This document shows, piece by piece, positions 22,750 to 32,600 of a stretch of 64,000 bases of DNA. A program made the translations under genes and the position numbers. Each line of letters starts with the position of its first letter. Position 1 is the stretch's first letter. The notes below the pieces were generated by a model, which worked only from the letters and a program-made list of their open reading frames with translations, searched no databases and was not told where the DNA came from. This DNA is from Macrophomina tecta. Its lineage: Eukaryota; Ascomycota; Dothideomycetes; Botryosphaeriales; Botryosphaeriaceae. The stretch spans positions 992,001 to 1,056,000 of the forward strand of contig JAKSGN010000007.1 in NCBI GenBank assembly GCA_024180945.1, read 5' to 3'.

Positions 22750-24010
22750 TATACCTTCTTTAGGTCGTCATCGTTAAAGTAATATATAAACTCTATCGGC
22801 TAGAGGGCGGGCTCGGCAGTCTTATCGCTAGTACTAGGTAGCGGCTAGTCTAGCTACTCGTCGCCGAACCCGGTGTTCGACTAGCCATTAAACCTAGTAT
22901 CGTACTAGTTAATATATATCTTAATATAGTTCTCGTACTTATTCTCTAGTAGCTTTAGCATTATATTTATAGAAAGGTATGCGCTCAGGTCTTTAGCTAA
23001 AGAGCTCTTTAGTAAGCTAGCGAAGTTAAAGAAGAGCTTACTACTATCTTAATAGCGGCGGCCGCTAGCAAATATAAGCTCGAAGATATACTACCCCTTA
23101 TTATTAGCCGCGCCACCCTAGTTCTTAATAAAAGGCGACCGGTTAAACGTATAGTAGTATACCGTCGCCGCGATCGCGAACGTATTAATAGTAAAGATCG
23201 CGTATAGCTAGCTATTTCTATCCTCCTAGAACTCTAGCGGAACGTAGCTAGGAATAAAGTAGAAAATATTTTAGTTATTCTTTAATATCTTAAGCTTCTT
23301 CGCGCCTCTAAAGTCTACTAGCTTAATATTCGGTAGGGCTGAGTACCGGCTACTATTACTAGTTAGTAGTACGTTCTAAGGCTTAATATCACGGTAGACC
23401 TACGGCCGCTAGCTACGTATTTAGCTGGTATTTTTATTCCCCTCGAGGCCCGAGCCCTAGCTAGACTAAAGAAAGGCGACGGCCTAGGCGAGCTAGAGAA
23501 AGATATAGCATAGAAGTTTCTCGTAGAGAGGGGTCTAATTATTAATCTTATTATTATCGTCGCCGTAGCTCTAGTTATAAATCTAGATATATAGGTTACC
23601 TATATCGTAGTATTCTATCGTAAAGATATAGTACTCGGGGTCTAGGATACTAGAATACTACTTAAATACCTTAATAATCCTCTCCGTTCTATCGCAGAGC
23701 CCGGCGGTACGGTATAGTAGCTATAGATTATAGAACTTTCTAGAGATAAATAGACGGCTAGTATAGAGGTTAATAGTCTACTATAGTATCTTCATAACGA
23801 GTCTCTTTACTACTATAGTATAGATACCCTCTAAGCTACTACCTATACTATACTCGGGCTTATATGCGCTAAGGTAGCGCTATTAACGGACGAATATAAT
23901 CTTTAGCTTCGTTAGAGTAGTAAGTTTAGCGATAATCTCGGCCTTAATTAGAATAGAAGGCTAATACGGCTATACCTAAGTAGTAGAGGCGCTACTCGAG
24001 GATTATATAC
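22750..24010 (-). pseudogene. RIP-degraded Ser/Thr protein kinase
   Basis: Reading through RIP-type stops, the minus strand gives about 420 codons in one frame. They include an ATP-lobe glycine segment IGSSLEGIYTIVVKRL, a hinge FTIEYYDIGNLY, and the catalytic loop VYRDIKP*NVLL (about 23376-23400), which is HRDIKPQN with H to Y. The metal-binding site follows as LVDFRGAKKL (about 23301-23320; DFG with an inserted or changed residue). A segment like the T/P-P-E activation end reads Y-V-P-L-E. The frame closes at 22750. Kinases of this shape phosphorylate Ser/Thr in signalling. The exact subfamily is not clear. It faces the SNF2/lysine-rich genes from the other strand. Confidence 0.8.
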
Positions 24011-24551
24011 TAGCGTTAGTACTAAGAGTAATACTATAGTAGTATTAGATTTATCGTTCATACTAGAAGTCTTAATTAGTATACTATTATTAGCCTATAC
24101 GAATTTAGTTAGGGAGTTTAATAGCTATCTATAGCTTAAGAAGAGAAATAGATATAGACGTATTTTTATATAGTTATTTACCTATAATATAGCTAAATAA
24201 GTAGAATAATTTAGAATAATAAAATATTACTATTATATAGTATGTTCTTCTTTTAGAAATAGTTATTTTTTTCTTTATTTCTAGCTAGTACCGAGTAAGA
24301 AATAAGCGAAGAAAATAGAGTATAAGGTATTATCTACTATTTAGTAGAAAATAAAATTTACTAGTAATAAATTAAATTAAAAACGCTATAATAGAAGCGG
24401 ACTAATTTATCGCGTAAGAAAAAAAAATATATAGAGGAAATTTACCTATCTAACTTACCTTTAAGAATACCTAAATTAGAAAAAGTTTACTTTATCGAGT
24501 AAGAAGATAAGACCTAGTTAAAGACTAAATTTACTTCTACTAAATAATATT
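24011..24551. other. RIP-altered flank between kinase pseudogene and minisatellite
   Basis: It holds the probable upstream region of the minus-strand kinase (ATG candidates near 24064) and AT-rich non-coding DNA. From about 24390 onward degenerate copies of the minisatellite motif begin to appear (ctaatttatcgcgtaag, tttactttatcgagtaag). Confidence 0.4.
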
Positions 24552-25384
24552 AAGTTAACTATAATAGCTAAGATCTATTTTACTAGGCGAGTAATTAATA
24601 CTCGGGCTTATACTAAATAACGCTAAGTTAACTACGTAGGTATAGGCCTATTTTATCACGCGACGAAATAATACTTAGTTATAAACTAAATTTACTCGTA
24701 TAAGACCGTGTTAAGTTAACTATAATAATAGATATCTATTTTAGCTAGCGACGGAAAAATACTCGTGCTTATACTAAGTAAAGTAAAGTTAACTATAAAG
24801 GTATAAAATTATTTTATCGTGCGACGAAATAATACTAAGCCATTCGCTAAATTTACTTATACGCGAGAGCGTTAAGTTAACTAAAACATTAAAGATTAAT
24901 TTTATCGTGCGACCGACTAATACTCTAGCTTATACTGAACAATACTAAGTTAACTACGTAGGTATAGACTTATTTTATCGCGCGACGAAATTAATACTTA
25001 GTTATTAACTAAATTTACTTATATAGGATTTTATTAAGTTAACTACGACGGTAGAGACCTATTTTATCTAATAATAAAATAATACTTAGGCTCTTACTAA
25101 ATAACGCTAAGTTAACTACGTAGGTATAAGCCTATTTTATCGCGCGACGAAATAATATCTAGCTAAGAACTAAATTTACTTATACTAAATAGTATTAAGT
25201 TAGCTACTACGGTATAGGCCTATTTCGTCGTATAATAAAATAGTGCTAGAATACCTATTAAATTTACCGATACTAGTTAATATAAAGTTAACTATAATAA
25301 CTAAGGGCTATTTTATTACGCGACAAAATAATATCTAGTTTAGCGCTAAATTTACTTATACTAAATAATATTAAGTTAGCTACT
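24552..25384 (+). repeat. Minisatellite with alternating 73- and 88-bp units
   Basis: Using AAGTTAACT as the unit start, positions are 24552, 24625, 24713, 24786, 24874, 24947, 25036, 25109, 25197, 25285 and 25373. Spacings are 73, 88, 73, 88, 73, 89, 73, 88, 88 and 88. The long units contain an extra ctaaatttacttata-like block. Most units hold a worn form of the palindrome ATTTCGTCGCGCGACGAAAT. The array continues for part of a unit at 25836-25905, beyond the inserted solo LTR. No coding potential. Confidence 0.92.
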
Positions 25385-25830
25385 TGTTACGGCGCAGCCT
25401 GCACGGGTTGATGAAGAGGGGAGCAACCCCACCAGAGGCGGGCAGAACCAAAGAAATGTGGGCCAAGGGTCACGTGACCCCGCGATCAGTCAGACCCACT
25501 CGCCAAGAAATTGAGCAGACCAACCCAACCGATCAGTAGGAGGGTCGCGATCAGTCACTGAGCGCAACACCTTCACTGAGCATACAGATTGTATACACTT
25601 TCTTACTTGTATATAAACCACACTCCTTAGATAGCCTTGACCTTCGTGGTCAACTTCAATAACAATTCAGCACATTGTTAGTAACACGGCCTTCACACGC
25701 AGTGCTCAGTCTCATCACGTGCTCGACTTGCTCTCACCCTCTTCTTGTACCCACTCAAGGAAAACCCCCTCGACAGGTTTTCTCCCTCTTTGGTGTTTGG
25801 ATCCTTAGAGGCAGAGGCCCGCTCGTTACA
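25385..25830 (+). repeat. Solo LTR of a Gypsy-C-related family, not RIPed
   Basis: The 446-bp sequence begins TGTTACGGCGCAGCC and ends GCTCGTTACA, flanked by the 5-bp duplication CTACT (25380-25384, 25831-25835). This is an LTR left after recombination between the two LTRs of a full element. It contains tatataaacc (about 25613) as a likely TATA box and keeps abundant CA/TG, so it postdates RIP of the surrounding array. Relatives are the 49042-49477 LTR of Gypsy C and the worn reverse copy at 25911-26344. Confidence 0.93.
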
Positions 25831-25835
25831 CTACT

Positions 25836-25910
25836 ATGGTGCGGGCCTATTTTATTATGCGATAAAATATTACTCGTATACTAACTAATTTTACTTATTA
25901 ATAGTTAAAG
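25836..25910 (+). repeat. Tail of the minisatellite beyond the solo LTR
   Basis: tggtgcgggcctattttattatgcgataaaat matches the unit core ggtataggcctattttatcgcgcgacgaaat, so the solo LTR split one repeat unit. It ends in atagttaaag next to the worn reverse LTR. Confidence 0.75.
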
Positions 25911-26344
25911 TATAATAAGTAGGCCTTTATCTCTAAAAATCTAAATACTAAAGAGAAAGAAAATCTATTAAAAAATTTTTTTTTAAGTAAATATAAAAAA
26001 AAATAAAAGTAAGTTAAATATATAATAAAACTAAATACTATATATAAAAACTATATTATTAATAAAGTCTAAATTCTATTATTAAAATTAACTATAAAGA
26101 TTAAAGCTATTTAAAAAGTATAATATATATATTAATAAAAAAATATATATAATCTATATATTTAGTAAAGATATTATATTTAGTAACTAATTATAATTAT
26201 TTTACTAAGTAATTAGATTAATCTATTTAATTTCTAAATAAATAAATCTAATTAATTATAAAAATTATATAATTTTTAATTTATATTTTTTTAGTTTTAC
26301 TTATTTTTAGTAGAACTATTTTTATTTTTTTTATTCTATATAGA
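25911..26344 (-). repeat. Extremely RIPed LTR of the solo-LTR family, reverse orientation
   Basis: This 434-bp stretch matches the reverse complement of the 25385-25830 LTR once almost every C is read as T and every G as A. Clear landmarks are the end ttagttttacttatttttagtagaac and the middle agtctaaattctattattaaaattaactataaagattaaagc. Unlike Gypsy A-C it has lost CpG sites as well as CpA. It is followed directly by another hyper-mutated LTR. Confidence 0.8.
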
Positions 26345-26624
26345 TATTATAAATTTTAGAGAAATAAAAGCCTTATAACTCTATAAATAAAAAATCTATA
26401 TAAAAAAAGATACTATAGAGAGTAAAAATTTATAAAAATAGTAAAGTTATAATACTAGCGTATTTATATAGAAAAAATAGCCTTAAAAAAATAGTATATA
26501 TAAATCTAAATAAAATAGTAATAGAAGTCTATATAAAAATAATATTTATATAATATAATAAAATTATAAAAATACTAACTAAATTAAACTTTTATAAAAA
26601 AAGAATATTTCTAAAAAAAAATTA

Positions 26625-28477
26625 ACGTAGTTGGCAAGCGAGCCGTCCATGCAAGCGAGCCGTCCACCTCACCAACTTTACGCGACGCGTCAACTGTCAA
26701 CAACAATGGCTCAATCAACTACTGCCCAATCAACTTGCAACGAAGCAGATATCTTCCTTGCTATTTCAGCTATAAATACAAATCAGATTCAGAGCGAAAG
26801 ACGCGCTGCACGAACGTTTGACGTCCCCCGAACCACGCTCCGCGACCGACGCGCTGGAGTCGCCTTACGACGCGATTGCGAGCCCAATTCAAAGAAGCTT
26901 ACAAAACCCGAGGAGGAGGCAATTATTCAATATATACTTGACCTAGATTCACGAGGCTTTGCGCCTACGTTGGATGCAGTGCGGGATATGGCTAATAAAC
27001 TACTTACTGAGCGCGCTGCTGGCCAGGTTGGCCAGAAGTGGCCAAGGAACTTTGTTAGGCGGAGTCCACAGCTTATAACCCGATTAAATCGACCATATGA
27101 TCGCCAGAGGGCTATGTGTGAGGATCCTGAGGTCCTTAGCGAGTGGTTTAAGCTTGTACAGCGTACGAAAGAGAAGTACGGCATTCTTAACGAAGATACC
27201 CACAACTTTGACGAGACTGGCTTTATAATGGGCAAAATATTGGCTCAGCTCGTTGTTACAGGCTCAGAGAGGCGTAATCGACCAAAGGCGATACAACCAG
27301 GCGATCGTGAGTGGGTGACTGTCATCCAAGGAATCAACGCTACTGGGTGGGCGATCCCACCGTTCATTATCTTCGCGGCCAAGTACCACCTCTCTGCCTG
27401 GTACAAAGACGACGATATACCTGGCGATTGGGCTATCGCAGTTAGTAATAACGGCTGGACAACAAATGAGCTTGGAGTTGCGTGGCTAAAGCACTTCAAC
27501 AAGCATACAAAGGCGCGTACGGTGGGGATGCATCGGCTGCTAATTATCGACGGCCACAAGAGCCACAACTCGCTTGAATTCCAGGAAATCTGTAAGAAGG
27601 AGAAGATTATTACCCTCTGCATGCCTCCCCATTCGTCGCACCTGCTGCAGCCGCTTGATGTGGGCTGCTTTGCGCCGTTAAAGCGGGCATATGGGGATCA
27701 GATTGGAGGCTTGGCGCGTAACCACATCAACCATATTACCAAGCTTGAGTTCCTAGCAGCCTTCAAAGCAGCCTTTGATAAGTCAATTACAAAGGCTAAC
27801 ATCTGCGCAAGCTTTCGAGGAGCTGGTCTAGTACCATACGACCCAGAGGCTGTGCTATCAAGGCTTGATGTCAAGCTTCGTACGCCAACAACCCCAGCTG
27901 CCCCAGAGGCTCCATGGGAGTCAAAGACACCAAGCAACGCGCGCGAACTAGAGTCTCAATCAACTCTAATTCGCGATCGGATTCAAAGGCATCAAGATTC
28001 TTCGCCTACGTCAATCGTCCAGTCGCTTGATCAGCTTACTAAGGGCGCTGAGATAATGATGCATTCAGCAGCCCTAATGCGCGATCAGCTCGCAAGCCTT
28101 CAGAAGGCAAATGAGGCCGCCACAAAGCGTAAACAGCGCAAAAGAAAGCGGATTCAGAAGCGAGGCACCTTAACAAAGGCAGAGGGCGAGGAAATTATTG
28201 CTCAAAAGGACGTTAATGAGCAACTTAAGAGCGAAACGCGTCAAGGCAAGGCGCGATCAGGTGTGAGCAGGCAGCAAACAGCGCGCTGTGGGCGCTGTAG
28301 GAAGCCAGGGCACAATTCTCGTACGTGCCAAAAAGATACTGGGGAGGCTTCTTAAGCTAGGATAGTTGTTATTCTTATTGTATTTTAATGCGTTGTTGAA
28401 ATATATACGTGTAAAAGCGTAGAAAGTTGGTGAGGTGGACGGCTCGCTTGCATGGACGGCTCGCTTGCCAACTACGT
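26625..28477 (+). mobile_element. Intact Fot1/pogo-like DNA transposon, copy 2 (1853 bp)
   Basis: A TA duplication (26623-26624, 28478-28479) and perfect 55-bp inverted repeats beginning ACGTAGTTGGCAAGC (26625-26679, 28423-28477) define it. Each carries the direct repeat gcaagcgagccgtcc twice. The transposase frame is uninterrupted and CA/TG content is normal. It entered the most AT-rich part of the window after RIP had done its work there. Confidence 0.97.
26706..28355 (+). CDS. Fot1/pogo-like transposase (549 aa), apparently functional
   Basis: I choose the ATG at 26706 (MAQSTTAQ), as the in-frame ATG at 26649 lies inside the inverted repeat. The N-terminus (about 10-75) is a psq-type helix-turn-helix ending in TTLRDRRAG. 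A CENP-B-like helix-turn-helix follows (about 85-150). The catalytic triad is D169 (HNFDETGF), D282 (LIIDGHKSH) and D318 (QPLDVG). The second and third Asp are separated by 35 residues, the DD35D spacing reported for Fot1/pogo. A Lys/Arg-rich region precedes a CX2CX4HX4C knuckle (C528, C531, H536, C541). The enzyme binds the inverted repeats and moves the element to TA sites in the nucleus. No stop, frameshift or missing catalytic residue is seen. Fot1 copy 1 encodes a close homologue of equal length. Confidence 0.95.
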   Translation: MAQSTTAQSTCNEADIFLAISAINTNQIQSERRAARTFDVPRTTLRDRRAGVALRRDCEPNSKKLTKPEEEAIIQYILDLDSRGFAPTLDAVRDMANKLLTERAAGQVGQKWPRNFVRRSPQLITRLNRPYDRQRAMCEDPEVLSEWFKLVQRTKEKYGILNEDTHNFDETGFIMGKILAQLVVTGSERRNRPKAIQPGDREWVTVIQGINATGWAIPPFIIFAAKYHLSAWYKDDDIPGDWAIAVSNNGWTTNELGVAWLKHFNKHTKARTVGMHRLLIIDGHKSHNSLEFQEICKKEKIITLCMPPHSSHLLQPLDVGCFAPLKRAYGDQIGGLARNHINHITKLEFLAAFKAAFDKSITKANICASFRGAGLVPYDPEAVLSRLDVKLRTPTTPAAPEAPWESKTPSNARELESQSTLIRDRIQRHQDSSPTSIVQSLDQLTKGAEIMMHSAALMRDQLASLQKANEAATKRKQRKRKRIQKRGTLTKAEGEEIIAQKDVNEQLKSETRQGKARSGVSRQQTARCGRCRKPGHNSRTCQKDTGEAS

Positions 28478-28810
28478 TATAAATTTTAAAAACTAGCTTT
28501 AGACTAAAAAAAATAAATAAGAGAAAGTTAAATAACTTATATAATTTAAAAAATAATAGTTTAGTAATATAATACTTTTTTAACTAATATAAAAATTAAA
28601 TTTTAAAAAATAAACTTTAGTACCTAAGTTATATAAAATTTATAAAACTTATCTAGATTAACTTAATCTAAGATTAATAATTTAATACTATTAATTTAGC
28701 TATATTAATCTAGCTATATTAATCTAGATTACTATAGTTTTTTTATAGTATATAAATATACTTTTTAAATAGTATTTTAATTTTTATAGTTAACTTAAAG
28801 TTCTAATATA

Positions 28811-29589
28811 TATTACGAACCCTAGAGGACAAGGACTTTATAACCCTACGGGAAGAAGGCCCGTACGGGAAAAAGCACTATAGAGACTAGAAACCTATAA
28901 GAATAGTAAAGCCGCACTACTAGCACGCCCGTACGGAAAAACCAGCCTTAAGAAAAGATAGCGCATATAGGCCTAGGTAAGATAGTAATAAAAGCCTATA
29001 CGAAAGTAACGCCCACGCGGTATAGTAAGACTACGGGAATACCGACTAGGTTAAACTTCCGTAGGAAAAGAATACCTATAAAAAAGAAATTATAAATCCC
29101 AGAAGTCGACTTTAGACTAGAGAAGTAAACGGAATAAAGTTAAATAACTTATACGGTCTAAGAAATAATAGTTTAGCGGTAGAATACTCCCTTAACCGAT
29201 ATAGAAGTCGGATTCTAGGAAACGGGCTTTAGCACCTAAGTTATATAGGACCCACAGGGCCCACCTAGATTAACCTAATCTAAGATTAACGATCTAATAC
29301 TATTAATCCAGCTACTTTGATCCGGCTATATCGATCTAGATTGCTATAATTCTTCTATAGTATATAAATATACTTATTAGATAGTACTTTAACCTTCGTA
29401 GTTAACTTAAGATTCTAATATAGACTTATTAGAGATAATAAGCCTAACGCGTACCGCGCACTAATTTATTACGTAACCGCTATTTATTATTTTAATTCTT
29501 TACCCTTCTCTTATTCTTTAAGGTAAACCTTACCGCTATCTAACCCTACTAGGTAACTCTAAAGCCTAGTAGAAGAGGCCGCCGTTATA
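28811..29589 (+). repeat. 5' LTR of Gypsy B (779 bp)
   Basis: Starts tattacgaaccctagag, ends gccgccgttata, followed by the shared primer-site region ctttaactactattcttata. Aligns with 36361-37141 and with the LTRs of A. Differences are mostly C/T and G/A. Confidence 0.94.
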
Positions 29590-29619
29590 CTTTAACTACT
29601 ATTCTTATAAGGGAAGGTA

Positions 29620-32600
29620 GTTCCGAAGAGAGAAATACTTAATAATAAAATAGTATTACCTAATACTTAACGCTAACTAAGCAATATAATAAATAATATA
29701 GATATAAATAATAATGGTTTTCTATAGCTAACTATAGCCGACCTCTTTTAGGTTATTTAAGATATATAAGACTAGATTAGCGAACTTCGTGGATAACTCT
29801 AGAAGTAAACTAATAAAAACACCTAGCTCTACTAATAAATAGGCGAACTTCGCAACTAAGCTATTCTAGCAGCCTATACTTCGGCGCTAGTATACGCTCT
29901 AATACCTATAGCGACACAACCCCCTAATAAAAGTATAAAGACGGCTAAACTAAACCTATTCTACGGTAATTAAAAGAAGCTTTAAACCTTTCTCTTATAA
30001 CTTAACCTATACTTCTTTTTTAACTCTAGAGACTTCTCTATAGACGATAAAAAGATAATATTCGCTACTATCTACCTCCGCGATACTATAGTATAGTAGT
30101 TCGAGCCCTACCTTAGAGACCGAATAGAGAAAGAACTAGAGGCACGTAAGAAGAATACTAAGAAGGTCTTTAGTAGCTATAAGTACTTTATAACTTAGAT
30201 TAAGTAGAGCTTCGGAGACCTAGACGAAGTTAATAAGGCCTAATAAGCCGTTATAAATATTTACTAGAAGACCTTAGTAGTAGACTATACTATAAAGTTC
30301 TAAAAGACCGCCGCGTACCTAGATAATTAGTCCGACCGCGCCCTTATAGACTACTACTACCGAGGACTTAAGAAGAGGGTCAAAGACCAACTTATAATAT
30401 AAGACGACCCTAAGACCCTAGACGAGCTTATTAAGCTAGCTATTAAATACGATAACCGCCTCTTCGAGCGCTAATCCGAGAAGTATAAGATAAACTATAG
30501 AGTAAACACTTCGCGCCTAGCGCGCCCTAGATATACTTAGAAAGAGGGAGATGCTATAGAGCTAGATAATATTAACCGCCGAAACGACCCACCTAAAAGG
30601 AACAACTACTATAAGAGAAAAAACAACAGCTATAAGAAAAAACAACGCAAAGAATAGATCCTAGAGTAAAAATAAAGATTTAAAAAAGAACTATACGTCT
30701 ACTATAGTAAGACTTAGAAAAAGACATACTACTACCTTAAGAAGAATAAATAAGTCTCGGCTATAACGTAAGAACTAAAAAGCCGAGAAGTCTCTATAGT
30801 TACTAAATAAGAAAACCCCTTCGCCGAATTTAATAAGCGATACGAAGAAAGCCAAAGCCCTAAGCATTAGAGACTTAGCTAGATAGCCTACTATAACGAT
30901 AACTATACTATCTACTAGAGCGATAAGAACGCCATAGGCTAGTACCCTAAAAAGCTATAATATATTAATACGACCCTAAGAATAAAGGAAGAGCTTATTA
31001 AAGCCTTTTCTAATAACAAGGACCTAGTCGACAGCGATACGGGGAAACTATATAATAGTACCCTAGAGTTAAGCATGACCGGCAACGAGTAATAGCAGAA
31101 CGAAGCTATACTTATAAAAATAACCAAATACCTAGCCCGATATGAAGAGACACGTCGCGTCCTTAATAGCCTAGAGCCTATAGTTACCTAGATTCCAGGC
31201 CCTATAATTAACCTCGGGACGCAGTAATATAAGGTATAGTAAGAAAAAATATACGCACGCGTATAGTAAGATAACACCTAGAACCCCTAGAAAGAATTAC
31301 TACTCGAGACGGCTAACGAACTTACATCTTAGCTAGAGAACGAGGTATAGGGGGTATAATAATAATAAGACCTATAATACCTCCGTAATATAGCCTATAC
31401 CCTCTATTAGTACGACACGGTAACTAGGAACAGGGGCACCTTATAATAGATACCCTACGAAAAATACGACATATCTACCTTCTAGTATTAGGTCCGAAAT
31501 GGGTAGATCTACTAGAGACGACTAATTAAACGCGATAGATAGATGTAATAGAAAGACACCCTAGTCCTAGTTAAGAAATAGAACGAATACATCCGTTACA
31601 AAATAATAGGATAACCTATATTAAAAAACTAGACGGCTTTCCTAGATAGGGACCCTAAAAGGGGCCGTTAGATAGGTCCCTTAACTAGATTATACGTATA
31701 GCAAACGAAATTATACCTACCAGATTAAACCTATACCGACTTTTATATATCCTAGTTATATTCTACAGGAAAAAGGCAATAGCTATAATTAATAGCGGCG
31801 TATAAGGCGCATTCGTCAACCCTAAGTTTATTATTAAGAACTAACTACCCTAGTAAGCTAAGAATTACCCTTATCGGCTAAGTACGGTAGACGGCTCCCT
31901 AGCGAAATACGAAAATAGCTAGATACGAATTAAGATAGAAAAAGCACCCCTTACCGTCGGTAATTACCGAGAACGAATTAACCTTAACGTAATAATAATC
32001 CCCGGACACGACATCATCCTAGGGATATCGTAGCTAAAGACTTACGAGCTATATATTAGCTAGAGAATAGAGACTATTACATTTTCTAATAAATACTATA
32101 GACGCCACCTCGCAACGGTAAGAAGAAGCTAATAGAGCTAGAAGAAAGCGCTAGAGCCTAGAAGCTAAAGCGGAATCTCCGAGCTAAGATAGCGGGATAA
32201 TAACGTACCCGTAGATATTAAGACTATTAGCTATTAAGCGCTAAAACTTATAATAAGATAAGGAGAAAAGGCCTATATAATTTACGTAAGGCCTAGTAAA
32301 GATATCGAGTAGAAGACTCTTACTCGTACGAAACGGGGCCTTACGGATAAGAATAAGAATAGCCTAAAGCTAGTCGAAGAAGACTACCCCTAGAGGCTTA
32401 ATAGACGATATAGCCACCCGGATAAAATAGATACTAGTCCCCTCGGGTATAAGAGCTATAACGATAAAGGTATTTTAGTAGTCGAGGTTAACGTAGACCT
32501 TAGCGGAATTATAAGGCCTACTACGAATAAATTAGCACCTATACTAGAATTAGAGATAGTTCTACGAGAGTTCTAGAATATACCGAGAATATTCTAAGAA

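Larger units (their letters stand above)
26345..28810 (+). repeat. Hyper-RIPed Gypsy-A-family LTR, split by a Fot1-like element
   Basis: Parts 26345-26624 and 28478-28810 together align with the first 600 or so bases of the Gypsy A/B LTR (tattataaattttagag versus tgttacgaaccctagag). Nearly all C and G are converted to T and A. The LTR stops at ttctaatata where Gypsy B begins, so its last 150 bp are missing. The interruption is the intact Fot1-like transposon at 26625-28477. Confidence 0.85.

Noticed and set aside
24552..25384. CRISPR-like array
   Set aside because: Units of 73/88 bp vary over their whole length with no constant repeat and unique spacer pattern, and the genome is fungal.
25675..25884. 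Plus-strand 69-codon frame
   Set aside because: It is within the solo LTR and runs over its border into the minisatellite.
27245..27937. Minus-strand frames under the intact transposase
   Set aside because: They are shadows of the transposase codons, without homology of their own.
26000..28810. Centromere-like AT-rich core
   Set aside because: The AT richness is fully explained by two hyper-RIPed LTRs.
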